Assembly (NCBI RefSeq): GCF_016909075.1
Contig: NZ_JAFBFC010000007.1
Span: forward strand, 124,001 to 188,000
DNA length: 64,000 nt
Direction of reading: 5' to 3'
Source of the DNA: Priestia iocasae
GTDB lineage: Bacteria > Bacillota > Bacilli > Bacillales > Bacillaceae_H
The notes beneath the pieces were generated by a model. The model worked only from the letters and a program-made list of their open reading frames with translations. It had not been told where the DNA came from and ran no database searches. This document shows, piece after piece, positions 19,438-28,184 of this stretch (positions within the stretch are counted from its first letter, which is position 1; each line of letters begins with the position of its first letter). The position numbers were made by a program, and so were the translations under genes.

Positions 19438-21018
19438 ATGGAAGGAACAATCTATTCTCTTTTACCACCATTGTTAGCAATCATCATGGTGGTTCTCACG
19501 CGTCGTGTACTTCTATCTTTAGGCGTAGGAATCTTAACGGCAGCTCTTGTGTTAACGGAGTTTGCAATAGGAGCATCATTACAAAAAGTATGGGGTGCTT
19601 TTTCTGCCATTTTTTACGCAGATGGCGAACTAAATACGTATAATTTATATATTTTGCTCTTTTTACTTATTTTAGGTGTTATTACTGCATTTATTTCAAT
19701 TTCTGGTGGAAGTCGAGCATTTGGTGAGTGGGCGTTAAAGCGTGTCAAAACAAGAAGAGGTGCTCACTTAACTACCGCTATGCTTGGTGTTATTATTTTT
19801 ATTGATGATTATTTTAATGCATTAGCAGTAGGTCAAGTAAGTAAGCCATTAACGGATCGTCAACGTATTTCTCGTGCGAAGCTTGCTTATTTAATTGATT
19901 CAACATCTGCTCCTGTATGTGTGATTGCACCGTTTTCAAGCTGGGGTGCCTACATCATTACTGTTATTGGATCGATTTTAGCAACACATGGAGTAACCGA
20001 GTATTCTCCTTTCTCTGCATTTGTACAGATGATTCCAATGAACTTTTATGTATTTGTGTCACTTCTGCTTGTGTTTGCTGTAAGTATTTACAATATTAAT
20101 CTTGGTAGCATGCGTATCCATGAAGAGCGAGCAGTAAAAACAGGTGAAGTCGTAGACTCATCAAAAGGTGAAGTAGCCGGTGAATTGAAAGACGATCTTC
20201 CAACGAGTGATAAAGGTCGTGTGCTAGATTTAGCGTTACCTATTATTGCTTTAGCAGTTGGAACAATCTCAGCCATGATGTGGACGGGGTATAAAGCAAC
20301 AGAGGGTGCTGTAACCATCTTTACGATGTTTGAAAATACAGATGTTCCAACTTCACTTGTATATGGTGGATCTTTAGGATTACTTGTAACGCTTATTTTA
20401 TTTATGATTCAGACGCAAAAAACATCTGCCGTTACAATGGGTATCTTACCAAAAGGTATTTATGCTGGAATTAAGTCAATGTTACCAGCGATTTATATTC
20501 TTGTGATGGCTTGGACAATTGTTGATTTAATTAGTCAATTAAAAACAGGTGAATATTTAGCAGGGGTTGTAGAAAGCTCAAATGTGAATATTGCCTTCTT
20601 ACCAGCCATTTTATTTGTAGTAGCTGGTGTGATGGCTTTCTCTACTGGAACATCATGGGGAACATTTGGGATTATGCTTCCAATCGCAGGGGACATTGCA
20701 GCGGCTACTGATATTACTCTTTTATTGCCAGTGTTATCAGCTGTATTAGCAGGAGCTGTATTCGGAGATCACTGTTCACCAATTTCAGATACAACGATTT
20801 TATCTTCTACTGGGGCAGGAAGTCATCATATTGACCATGTGATTACACAGCTACCATATGCGATATCTTCGGCTGTTATTGCTGTTATTGGTTACCTTGT
20901 TTTAGGGTTTACTGGTAGCACAGTCATTGGTTTCGTGACAACGATTGTATTATTAGCACTATTTGTCTTTATTGTCCGCAAGAAAGGAAATACGGACGAG
21001 TTACAACAAACAGCGTAA
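19438..21018 (+). CDS. NhaC-family transporter under lysine riboswitch (putative lysine transporter, LysW-like)
   Basis: A 526-residue polytopic membrane protein of the NhaC Na+/H+ antiporter superfamily. It has many hydrophobic helices, a DDYFNALAVGQVSKPLTDR motif near residue 122, STSAPVCVIAPFSSWGA near 155, and GTSWGTFGIMLP with FGDHCSPISDTTILSSTGAG in the C-terminal half. The family covers sodium/proton antiporters and amino acid carriers. The lysine riboswitch directly upstream makes lysine the likely substrate; a LysW class of lysine-riboswitch-controlled NhaC-type transporters has been predicted in Gram-positives. A strong AAAGGAGGT site precedes the ATG. The transport direction cannot be read from sequence. 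Confidence 0.88.
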   Translation: MEGTIYSLLPPLLAIIMVVLTRRVLLSLGVGILTAALVLTEFAIGASLQKVWGAFSAIFYADGELNTYNLYILLFLLILGVITAFISISGGSRAFGEWALKRVKTRRGAHLTTAMLGVIIFIDDYFNALAVGQVSKPLTDRQRISRAKLAYLIDSTSAPVCVIAPFSSWGAYIITVIGSILATHGVTEYSPFSAFVQMIPMNFYVFVSLLLVFAVSIYNINLGSMRIHEERAVKTGEVVDSSKGEVAGELKDDLPTSDKGRVLDLALPIIALAVGTISAMMWTGYKATEGAVTIFTMFENTDVPTSLVYGGSLGLLVTLILFMIQTQKTSAVTMGILPKGIYAGIKSMLPAIYILVMAWTIVDLISQLKTGEYLAGVVESSNVNIAFLPAILFVVAGVMAFSTGTSWGTFGIMLPIAGDIAAATDITLLLPVLSAVLAGAVFGDHCSPISDTTILSSTGAGSHHIDHVITQLPYAISSAVIAVIGYLVLGFTGSTVIGFVTTIVLLALFVFIVRKKGNTDELQQTA

Positions 21019-21021
21019 AGA

Positions 21022-21056
21022 AAAAAGCATCTATGTGATTACATAGGTGCTTTTTC
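21022..21056 (+). terminator. Terminator after the lysine-regulated transporter
   Basis: Arms at 21022-21036 and 21041-21055 (GCATCTATGT with ACATAGGTGC plus A/T extensions) around a 4-base loop, ending in TTTTT. Confidence 0.92.
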
Positions 21057-21098
21057 TATGTAAATGTAAGTTTGTTTAACTTTTTGGAAAAGTTTGTT

Positions 21099-21127
21099 TT
21101 GACAGAAGGAATAAGACTAGCTATACT
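21099..21127 (+). promoter_or_regulatory. Sigma-A promoter of the SNF transporter-MetS operon
   Basis: Perfect TTGACA at 21099-21104, 17-base spacer, TATACT at 21122-21127. The leader holds a small stem (TTTCCAAC with GTTGGAAA, about 21172-21202) of unknown role. Confidence 0.8.
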
Positions 21128-21226
21128 GTCTATATGATATAATAAACTAAATTATCAGAAAAGTATAAAAATTTCCAACAATAAACAAAGACTACGTTGG
21201 AAAAGAAATAAAAGGGGGAAATACAA

Positions 21227-22741
21227 ATGGAAAATCGCCCACAGTGGGGGACAAGAGCAGGCTTTATTTTAGCTGCAGCAGGATCAGCGATTGGATTAGG
21301 AAACATCTGGCGCTTTCCAGCTACGGCTTATGAAAACGGAGGGGGAGCATTCTTCTTACCGTATCTATTCGCATTATTAACAGCAGGGATTCCATTGTTA
21401 ATCATGGAATTTACCATTGGTCATAAATATCGAGGTTCTGCACCACTTTCTTTTGCGAGATTAAATCGAAAAACAGAATGGTTAGGTTGGTGGCAGGTTG
21501 CTATATCGTTTATAATTTCTGTTTATTATGCAGCTATTATCGCATGGGCTATGTCATACTCCGTCTTCTCACTGAATTTAAAGTGGGGATCAGATACAGA
21601 GGGATTCTTATTTGGTGACTATTTAAAATTAGCTGAAGTTCCAGGGCAGACAGGTAGTCTTGTACCAGGCGTATTTATTCCACTTATCTTAGTTTGGATC
21701 ATTACGTTAGGCGTATTATTCAAAGGAATTAAAAAGGGAATTGAAATTGCCAATAAAATTTTCTTACCAACACTTATCGTTTTATTCTTAATCATTGTTA
21801 TTCGTGCTTTAACATTAGATGGGGCCGTTGAAGGCTTAAATGCATTCTTTAAACCAGATTGGAATGCTATAGCAAGTGGAAAAGTATGGGTAGCGGCTTA
21901 CGGACAAATTTTCTTTAGCTTATCCATTGCATTTGCAATCATGGTTACGTACTCAAGTTATTTACCAAAGAAATCTGATATTACAAACAACGCATTTATT
22001 ACAGGTTTCGGTAACTCAGCGTTCGAATTACTAGCAGGTATTGGAGTATTTAGTGTACTAGGATTCATGGCGGTTCAACAAGGCGTTAACGTTGATGAAG
22101 TGGTAACAGGTGGTGTGGGATTAGCGTTCGTTGTTTTCCCTCAAATCATTAATGAATTCCCAGCATTTAACCAATTCTTTGGATTCTTATTCTTTGGGTC
22201 ACTTGTTTTAGCTGGTTTAAGTTCACTCATCTCAATTGTAGAAACATTCGTAGCAGGTGTTCAAGATAAATTTAACGTGTCTCGTACAAAAGCGGTAGTA
22301 GTCGGTGGAGGATTATCAGCAGTTATTTCGGTTTTATTTGCTACACAAGGTGGATTATATTTCTTAGACGTAGCAGACTATTTCATTAATAACTTTGGAG
22401 TAGCATTAGCTGGCTTAATAGAAGTTATTGTTGTAGCTTGGGTATTAAAAGAATTGAAAAATCTTCAAGAGCATGCAAACTCTGTATCAGACATTATGCT
22501 AGGTGCTTGGTGGAAAATCTGCTTAGCGTTTGTTACACCAGTCGTTTTAGGATACATGATGTTTGATAATATCCGCACTAATATTTCAGAAAATTATGGC
22601 GGTTATGATACGTCATTCGTTATTGCGTCTGGTTGGGCAGTAGCCATCGGAGCAATCGTTATCGGGGTGTTATTCTCATTAAAAGGATGGAAAAAAGAAA
22701 CAATTGAATTACCATCTAACGATAAGGAGGTTTCAAGCTAA
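21227..22741 (+). CDS. SNF-family sodium-dependent amino acid transporter (MetP-like, methionine/alanine)
   Basis: A 504-residue neurotransmitter:sodium symporter with about 12 membrane helices. The N-terminus WGTRAGFILAAAGSAIGLGNIWRFP is the family's sodium and substrate site in TM1; NGGGAFFLPY follows in TM2. The stop overlaps the start of a tiny MetS-like gene, which points to the bacterial MetP/MetS type that imports methionine and alanine with sodium (known from Corynebacterium). The ribosome binding site is AAAAGGGGG. Substrate choice is inferred from the small subunit, not from the transporter sequence alone. Confidence 0.87.
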   Translation: MENRPQWGTRAGFILAAAGSAIGLGNIWRFPATAYENGGGAFFLPYLFALLTAGIPLLIMEFTIGHKYRGSAPLSFARLNRKTEWLGWWQVAISFIISVYYAAIIAWAMSYSVFSLNLKWGSDTEGFLFGDYLKLAEVPGQTGSLVPGVFIPLILVWIITLGVLFKGIKKGIEIANKIFLPTLIVLFLIIVIRALTLDGAVEGLNAFFKPDWNAIASGKVWVAAYGQIFFSLSIAFAIMVTYSSYLPKKSDITNNAFITGFGNSAFELLAGIGVFSVLGFMAVQQGVNVDEVVTGGVGLAFVVFPQIINEFPAFNQFFGFLFFGSLVLAGLSSLISIVETFVAGVQDKFNVSRTKAVVVGGGLSAVISVLFATQGGLYFLDVADYFINNFGVALAGLIEVIVVAWVLKELKNLQEHANSVSDIMLGAWWKICLAFVTPVVLGYMMFDNIRTNISENYGGYDTSFVIASGWAVAIGAIVIGVLFSLKGWKKETIELPSNDKEVSS

Positions 22742-22851
22742 TGGAAGCAAGCGCATTAGTAATGATGGTAGTCGGGATGGTCGTTATATGGGGCGGATTA
22801 GCAGCAAGTATTGTTCATGCTGTTAAGAAGGCAAGAGCAAGCAAAGCGTAA
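22741..22851 (+). CDS. MetS-like small subunit of a methionine/alanine importer
   Basis: A 36-residue peptide: a hydrophobic helix from about residue 5 to 27 containing VVGMVVIWGGL, then a basic C-terminus KKARASKA. The ATG overlaps the stop of the SNF transporter (TAATG), and AAGGAGG lies 10 bases upstream inside that gene. Short helix, IWGG motif and linkage match the MetS family of small subunits needed by MetP-type transporters. It is easy to miss because of its size. Confidence 0.82.
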   Translation: MEASALVMMVVGMVVIWGGLAASIVHAVKKARASKA

Positions 22852-22853
22852 TA

Positions 22854-22891
22854 AAAAAAGAAACGGAGCAAATGCTTCGTTTCTTTTTTTT
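22854..22891 (+). terminator. Terminator after the MetP/MetS-like operon
   Basis: GAAACGGAGCA pairs with TGCTTCGTTTC around a short loop, flanked by A- and T-runs; at least seven T follow. Confidence 0.92.
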
Positions 22892-22943
22892 GAGAATTTA
22901 TCAATTAAGCTGTTTTTTGCCTCTGTTGACACATTCTTGGCAA

Positions 22944-22965
22944 GTTAATCAAACGTTTGTTTAAC
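22944..22965. other. 22-bp near-perfect palindrome downstream of lytH
   Basis: Two 11-base half-sites centred on AAACGTTT, with one mismatch. It resembles a TetR- or LacI-type operator but lies between convergent genes with no clear promoter. Confidence 0.45.
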
Positions 22966-22968
22966 AGT

Positions 22969-23976
22969 TTACTTCTTCTTGTTCAACTTCATTCGATCCA
23001 ATCTCTCCCAGTTTCTTAGGTGTGGATACGGATCAAATGACCATTCAATCCTGCCATTATCTTTATACATACCATAGTGAAGGTGAGGAGGGAATTTTCC
23101 CGATGTGCCAGGTGGTCCATATCCTGAACTTCCTACGCCTCCAATAATCATACCGGGCTCTACAATTTGACCTACTTGTAGTCCTTTTGAAAACCCGCTT
23201 AAATGAGCTAAATAATGATACGTATTATTAATGTCTCGAATTCCAATCCGCCAACCACCATATCGATTCCAGCCTTTAATTTCTAATACTCCATAGCATG
23301 TTGCACGAACGGGTACACCATAATCAGCAAAGATATCAGTACCTTCATGAACGCGACGACCTCCCCAACCTCGAGCATCTCCCCATGTGCTTCGATAACT
23401 ATGGTTCGAACGAATAGGAACAGGAAATGCCTTTTCTTGAAGGTCTAACCTTCCGTATGTTTTAAATAGCTTCGCATTTCCTAATACAGCATCGACGGTT
23501 CGACTCCTTTTATAGTAGTCCCATATTCCAATTTTAATTTGAGCGTGTGTAACGCCGAAGGTTTGAAGGTAATTAGCTATTGTGAATAGTAAATCTTCGT
23601 CATCGTTTATATCTGCTTTTCCATCACCATTTCCATCTTTTCCAAGACCTCCAAATAAAGCAATTGTTATCGGGTTTGTATCTTGTCTTGTTGGATTTAG
23701 AGGGCCTGACCATTTTTCATCTTCATAGTAAATAGAAATCGCGCCTCTTTCTTTAGGTAGATCTTTTCGAGCCCGACGTGTACTACGTTCATATTGATCA
23801 ATTCCAGCAAAGTAGTACCAAGGAATATGAGTAACTGATTCCATATGATGAAATAATTCCATTCTTCGTTTATTAATTTGGACTTCGTCTTGTTTCGTTT
23901 CACTCGCATAAGAGTGCGGCATATTACTAAATAAGAATACACTAACAAAAGTTAGTAAAATAAATGAACGCAACAA
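22969..23976 (-). CDS. lytH: Sporulation peptidoglycan endopeptidase LytH (M23)
   Basis: A 335-residue secreted protein with an N-terminal signal peptide (hydrophobic residues 3-17, likely cut after SYA). The C-terminal M23 (LytM) domain carries the zinc ligands H210 and D214 in HEGTDIFADYG and HLH at 298-300. In B. subtilis LytH trims spore cortex peptides to leave single L-alanine side chains. An acidic loop at 112-128 (DGNGDGKADINDDED) looks like a calcium-binding turn. The TTG start follows GAGGAGGAG on the minus strand. B. subtilis LytH is about the same length. Confidence 0.92.
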   Translation of the reverse strand: MLRSFILLTFVSVFLFSNMPHSYASETKQDEVQINKRRMELFHHMESVTHIPWYYFAGIDQYERSTRRARKDLPKERGAISIYYEDEKWSGPLNPTRQDTNPITIALFGGLGKDGNGDGKADINDDEDLLFTIANYLQTFGVTHAQIKIGIWDYYKRSRTVDAVLGNAKLFKTYGRLDLQEKAFPVPIRSNHSYRSTWGDARGWGGRRVHEGTDIFADYGVPVRATCYGVLEIKGWNRYGGWRIGIRDINNTYHYLAHLSGFSKGLQVGQIVEPGMIIGGVGSSGYGPPGTSGKFPPHLHYGMYKDNGRIEWSFDPYPHLRNWERLDRMKLNKKK

Positions 23977-24250
23977 AGTCTCCTCCTCTCGAGCATATTC
24001 GTACTGTTAGTTTGGCGATAGATGAAAAAATTCATAAATATAAAAAAATGGAAAAAATCCATTTAGAACGATAAGGTGTGTACGATTCATTGGAAGTTGT
24101 ATAACATAGAAAATACAGGAAATAAAAAGCAGGGAACTTGTCGAAAATAAGTTTTATATGATAAAGTGACATGTAGTGACGTGTAATCTTAAACACAAAG
24201 TATTCGTATAGAGGTTATCGACATTTTGTGAATGTATGGAGTTGATGGAG

Positions 24251-25153
24251 ATGGCAACAAAAGAAGAACATGTTCGTAAACCTGATTGGCTAAAAATCAA
24301 ATTAAATACAAATGAAAATTACACTGGCTTAAAGAAAATGATGCGTGAAAAGAACTTACATACCGTTTGTGAGGAAGCTAGGTGTCCAAATATTCATGAA
24401 TGTTGGGCTGTTCGTCGTACAGCAACGTTTATGATATTAGGGGAAGTTTGCACACGCGCATGTCGTTTCTGTGCGGTAAAAACAGGTCTACCTACAGAAC
24501 TAGACTGGGAAGAGCCAGAACGAGTAGCAGATTCTGTTCAATTAATGAACTTAAAGCACGCAGTTATTACGGTAGTAGCACGTGACGATTTAAAAGATGG
24601 TGGAGCAGGTGTGCTAGCTGAAACAGTACGTGCAATTCGTCGTAAAAATCCATTTACAACAATTGAGGTTCTTCCTTCTGATATGGGTGGAGTCGAAGAA
24701 AATTTACGTATGGTGATGGATGCAAAGCCAGATATTTTAAATCATAACATCGAGACAGTTCGTAGTTTAACACCACGCGTTCGTGCTCGTGCAAAATACG
24801 ATCGTTCGTTAGAATTTTTACGTCGTGCGAAAGAAATGCAACCGACGATCCCTACTAAATCAAGTATCATGCTTGGCTTAGGAGAAACAAAAGAAGAAAT
24901 TATTGAAACAATGGATGACTTACGTGCTAATAATGTTGATATTATGACAATTGGTCAGTATTTACAGCCAACAAAGAAACATTTGAAAGTTCAAAAATAT
25001 TATCATCCAAAAGAGTTTGACGAGCTAAAAGAAATTGCGTTAAGTAAAGGATTTAGTCACGTAGAGGCAGGTCCACTAGTTCGTTCATCTTACCATGCAG
25101 ATGAGCAAGTAAACGCTGCTAAAAAGAATGATGTAGATAGTAAAACTTCATAA
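24251..25153 (+). CDS. lipA: Lipoyl synthase LipA
   Basis: A 300-residue radical SAM enzyme that inserts two sulfurs into octanoyl groups on lipoyl domains. The auxiliary Fe-S cluster ligands are C40, C45 and C51, the radical SAM CxxxCxxC is C67-C71-C74, and the RSSYHAD segment near the C-terminus supplies the conserved serine. The start at 24251 (ATKEEHVRK) aligns with B. subtilis LipA and has GGAG 9 bases upstream; in-frame ATGs at 24236 and 24245 sit on or too near that site. GcvH (1828) is its substrate in Bacillaceae. Confidence 0.96.
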   Translation: MATKEEHVRKPDWLKIKLNTNENYTGLKKMMREKNLHTVCEEARCPNIHECWAVRRTATFMILGEVCTRACRFCAVKTGLPTELDWEEPERVADSVQLMNLKHAVITVVARDDLKDGGAGVLAETVRAIRRKNPFTTIEVLPSDMGGVEENLRMVMDAKPDILNHNIETVRSLTPRVRARAKYDRSLEFLRRAKEMQPTIPTKSSIMLGLGETKEEIIETMDDLRANNVDIMTIGQYLQPTKKHLKVQKYYHPKEFDELKEIALSKGFSHVEAGPLVRSSYHADEQVNAAKKNDVDSKTS

Positions 25154-25157
25154 TAAT

Positions 25158-25194
25158 AAAAAGGTTGACCACGCATTGTGAGTCAACCTTTTTA
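25158..25194. terminator. Bidirectional terminator between lipA and yutC
   Basis: AAAAAGGTTGAC (25158-25169) pairs with GTCAACCTTTTT (25182-25193), giving T-runs on both strands between convergent genes. Confidence 0.92.
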
Positions 25195-25204
25195 TATCTT
25201 ACGT

Positions 25205-25876
25205 TTATTCCATCATATTTTTTCTTGTCGACGCTTTATCACGATCGTCCGTCATTGGCTCATTCAATTCGTTTTGACCTTCACCGTTTGCATCTTCCCC
25301 ATCCGTCATTTTTCGGCCTTGAGGAGATTGAAGCATTTCTTTAATTGTTTGATCGATTGAGCTTTGGATATTTTTATCTCGAATATCTACTTGACTAAAC
25401 CGTTCAATATCAGCAAAATGAGTTGAGTTATCAGAAACATATACGTGATAATAGCGAGGCACAACAGACATAGCTGTTCGCTTCACTTGATCGGCTGTTT
25501 CATTTCGGTTCTTTGTATCAGCTTTGTAAGCAATTAACACTTCTTCGTCTGTTACTAAAACAGCTACATCGTCTACAGTTGGAATTGCCGTGCTTAAGCG
25601 ACTAATAGAATCAGCTGCCTGCTCGCGATCAAAGGTTGCAATATTTTGCGCCATTTGATTTTCATTAGCAACAGGGCTTTTCTGATGTCGTACGTAACCG
25701 TAACGATTGTTTTTCTTTTCATCGCGATTATACATGTCATTTGTTTCGGAAACGTTAATGGTGTTTCCGCTCTCGTATAGGGCTTGACCGTCGTTCTCAT
25801 TCGCATTATCTTGACCTTGACAACCTGTAATAAGCATACTCATTGTTAGCATTGCTATGAGCATATATTTGTGCAT
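25205..25876 (-). CDS. yutC: YhcN/YlaJ-family sporulation lipoprotein YutC
   Basis: A 223-residue lipoprotein: hydrophobic leader, then the lipobox ITGC near residue 18. The mature part has a YhcN/YlaJ domain (DSISRLSTAIPTVDDVAVLVTDEEVLIAY), found in spore-associated lipoproteins, and a hydrophilic Gly/Asn/Glu-rich tail. The precise role is unknown. The ATG at 25876 is set by GAGGAGGT upstream; the GTG three codons earlier is part of that site. Convergent with lipA, as in B. subtilis. Confidence 0.86.
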   Translation of the reverse strand: MHKYMLIAMLTMSMLITGCQGQDNANENDGQALYESGNTINVSETNDMYNRDEKKNNRYGYVRHQKSPVANENQMAQNIATFDREQAADSISRLSTAIPTVDDVAVLVTDEEVLIAYKADTKNRNETADQVKRTAMSVVPRYYHVYVSDNSTHFADIERFSQVDIRDKNIQSSIDQTIKEMLQSPQGRKMTDGEDANGEGQNELNEPMTDDRDKASTRKNMME

Positions 25877-25993
25877 GAAAAGCACCTCCTCTATTATATA
25901 GAGTGCAGAGATTGTCTGAAATTTTTCCTGTTAATTGATGGTTTAAGCATCATAATTATGGTATGGTAAATTTGAAGAAACGAGGTGACGACA

Positions 25994-26269
25994 ATGATTT
26001 GTGTAGGTAGCACTTGCTATGAAATCGTAAAAGAAGAAAAAGAAGGGTTCAATGAAGAAGCTTTTAGAGGGCGTTATATTGATGTATTGGCCCGATACGA
26101 TTACATTGTTGGAGATTGGGGTTACAATCAACTAAGACTTCGTGGCTTTTTTGACGATCAAAATCAAAAAGCGACATATGATACAAAAATTAGTACGCTA
26201 CAAGATTATTTACAGGAATACTGTAATTTTGGCTGTTCGCATTTCGTATTGCGAAAAGTACATAAATAA
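25994..26269 (+). CDS. yutD: YutD, DUF1027-family protein
   Basis: A 91-residue protein of DUF1027. It has the family core RYIDVLARYDYIVGDWGYNQLRL and the cysteine-containing EYCNFGCSHFVLRK tail. The function is not known to me. ATG 25994 follows GAGGTGA; GTG 25985 overlaps that site. It ends in a bidirectional terminator shared with the convergent small gene. Confidence 0.86.
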   Translation: MICVGSTCYEIVKEEKEGFNEEAFRGRYIDVLARYDYIVGDWGYNQLRLRGFFDDQNQKATYDTKISTLQDYLQEYCNFGCSHFVLRKVHK

Positions 26270-26314
26270 AAAAAGCAAGGTAGAAAGACATTTTGTCCTT
26301 CTTCTTGCTTTTTA
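26268..26314. terminator. Bidirectional terminator after yutD
   Basis: AAAAAAAGCAAG (26268-26279) pairs with CTTGCTTTTT (26304-26313), with extra AGAAAG/CTTCT pairing inside. Confidence 0.85.
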
Positions 26315-26325
26315 TTTTGGCTTAT

Positions 26326-26592
26326 TTAAACAATTTCATATAAAAATTCACGAAGTTCTTGTGCATCTTCTTCATCTAGCTTATAAGCATATTCTAAATA
26401 ACCAGGTTCTTCTAAATCATCTTGACCAATGATAGCAAATCGTCCGCCTTGAATATCTAGTACAAGATGTTTTCCATAATAACGATCTGATTGAATGATG
26501 GCTAAATCAAACCGTTGCCTTTCTCCAACAAAGCTTACGAACCTTGTTTTTGTATCTACAAGGTCATCATATAAATAAAAACGCTCACTCAT
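26326..26592 (-). CDS. DUF3055-like small protein
   Basis: An 88-residue acidic protein. YDDLVDTKTRFVSFVGERQRFDLAIIQSDRYYGKHLV and the acidic EEDAQELREFL end resemble DUF3055, a Bacillaceae family without known function. The ATG at 26592 is supported by AGGAGG on the minus strand; an upstream in-frame ATG at 26628 would put that site inside the gene. It is divergent from yutE, and the space between them should hold both promoters. Confidence 0.72.
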   Translation of the reverse strand: MSERFYLYDDLVDTKTRFVSFVGERQRFDLAIIQSDRYYGKHLVLDIQGGRFAIIGQDDLEEPGYLEYAYKLDEEDAQELREFLYEIV

Positions 26593-26721
26593 TAAAAAAC
26601 GCCTCCTGCTTGCTTTTGTTTTTATCATATCAAACAGTTACTGAAACCAACATGATTAATTATAAATTCTCATTTAAAACATGCTAAGATAGACATAAGC
26701 TAAACAAGGAGGAACCTCATC

Positions 26722-27159
26722 ATGTATTTTGTAGATCGTGAAAAAATTGAAGCGATACTTAAATTTCTAGAAACGAATATGGAGTTGTTCTCTACACAAA
26801 ATCACTGGGAAAGTACGTTGGAAAAAAAGAGCCTAGAACGCCTTTCTCATTTAATGATTGAATCCATATTAGATGTAGGGAATGCGATGATTGACGGGTT
26901 TATTATGCGTGATCCTGGCAGTTATGAAGACATCATTGATATTTTAGTCGATGAGAAAGTGGTCACGAAAGAGCAGGATGCACCGTTAAAAGAAATTATT
27001 GGGCTACGCAAGCAGTTAGTTCAAGATTATCTAGAGATTAATCACAAAGAAGTTCAACAATGTATGGAGAGTCATTCTGATGTCATAAAAGACTTTCCTA
27101 ACCGTGTAAGGGCTTACCTTGAAAATGAATTAGGACCTGTTTCAGCTTTTCGCAACTAA
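26722..27159 (+). CDS. yutE: YutE, HepT-like (DUF86) protein lacking the catalytic histidine
   Basis: A 145-residue helical protein of the HepT-like/DUF86 family, which includes the RNase toxin of HepT-MntA pairs. The family's R-x4-H-x-Y catalytic motif corresponds here to RKQLVQDY, with glutamine in place of histidine, so RNase activity is doubtful. No MntA-type nucleotidyltransferase gene lies nearby. It closely resembles B. subtilis YutE, including FIMRDPGSYEDIIDILVDE and ENELGPVSAF. Strong AAGGAGG site. Confidence 0.87.
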   Translation: MYFVDREKIEAILKFLETNMELFSTQNHWESTLEKKSLERLSHLMIESILDVGNAMIDGFIMRDPGSYEDIIDILVDEKVVTKEQDAPLKEIIGLRKQLVQDYLEINHKEVQQCMESHSDVIKDFPNRVRAYLENELGPVSAFRN

Positions 27160-27212
27160 CAAGCACAATGGTTGTTTTTTCTAAAGAAATAAGCTATGAT
27201 ACGCAAGTAATA

Positions 27213-27249
27213 GGGGACTGACTTTCAATAAGATAGTCAGCCCCTTTTT
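27213..27249 (+). terminator. yutE terminator
   Basis: GGGGACTGACT (27213-27223) pairs, with one bulged A, to AGTCAGCCCC (27235-27244), followed by TTTTT. Confidence 0.85.
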
Positions 27250-27324
27250 ATCGTGTTACATACATAATAAAAAGGTTTTGGTTATGATAAGGGAAGATAC
27301 ATGCTATTGAAGGAGGCCAATTTG

Positions 27325-28095
27325 GTGAAGCAATATAAAGGTTATTTAATTGATCTTGATGGAACGATGTATAAAGGAACGGAACTAATTCAAGAAGCAC
27401 GAGATTTTGTCATAGCATTAAAAGAAAAACAAATTCCTTATTTATTTGTTACAAACAATTCAACGAAAACACCAGAGCAAGTAGCGATGAAGCTTGAAAC
27501 ATTTGGGATTCCAGCAACAGAACAACAAGTCTTTACAACGAGTCAAGCAACCGCAAACTATTTACATGATCGTAAGCCAAATGGCTCTGCATATGTCATT
27601 GGTGGAGATGGCATTCGTCATGCTCTTACAGAAAAGGGATTGACGATTGAAGATGAGGGTACAGATTTTGTCGTAGTAGGTCTGGATCAAACGATTACGT
27701 ATGAAAAATTGGCAAAAGCATGCTTGAATGTACGCAATGGTGCATTTTTCGTATCTACAAACGGAGATATTGCCATTCCGACGGAGAGAGGATTGCTACC
27801 AGGAAATGGTTCAATTACATCGGTGGTTACCGTATCAACTCAAACCAATCCCGTTTTTATTGGAAAGCCTGAAAGTATTATTATGGAGCAAGCTTTACAA
27901 GTGTTAGGGACGCCAAAAGAAGAAACATTAATGGTTGGTGACAACTATGACACAGATATTTTGGCTGGTATGAGAGCAGGATTAGATACATTACTTGTCC
28001 ATACTGGTGTGACAACAAAAGAGTTGTTAACTGGATACAAAGAAAAACCAACATATGTTGTCGACTCATTAAAAGAATGGATTTCTCGTATTTGA
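27325..28095 (+). CDS. yutF: NagD-type HAD phosphatase YutF
   Basis: A 256-residue HAD-superfamily hydrolase with the NagD-type C2 cap. Motif I LIDLDGTMYKG gives the nucleophile and acid aspartates, motif II is VTNNS, and motif IV MVGDNYDTDI binds Mg2+. The family dephosphorylates nucleotides and sugar phosphates; the exact YutF substrate is not certain. GTG 27325 is preferred: AGGAGG lies 8 bases upstream and the N-terminus (KQYKGYLIDLDGT) then aligns with B. subtilis YutF. TTG 27322 and ATG 27301 are alternatives. Confidence 0.9.
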   Translation: MKQYKGYLIDLDGTMYKGTELIQEARDFVIALKEKQIPYLFVTNNSTKTPEQVAMKLETFGIPATEQQVFTTSQATANYLHDRKPNGSAYVIGGDGIRHALTEKGLTIEDEGTDFVVVGLDQTITYEKLAKACLNVRNGAFFVSTNGDIAIPTERGLLPGNGSITSVVTVSTQTNPVFIGKPESIIMEQALQVLGTPKEETLMVGDNYDTDILAGMRAGLDTLLVHTGVTTKELLTGYKEKPTYVVDSLKEWISRI

Positions 28096-28123
28096 AAATG
28101 AAGCTAAACGGTGTTTAAACCAT

Positions 28124-28169
28124 AAAAAATCCTTTGCTTATCCATAAATGGATGGGCAGAGGATTTTTT
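28124..28169. terminator. Bidirectional terminator between yutF and yutG
   Basis: AAAAAATCCT (28124-28133) pairs with AGGATTTTTT (28160-28169) and an inner ATCCAT pairs with ATGGAT. The layout (CCTTTGC, then ATCCAT) is a diverged relative of the CCCTTGC repeats. Confidence 0.88.
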
Positions 28170-28184
28170 ATTGCTCTCGTTTCA

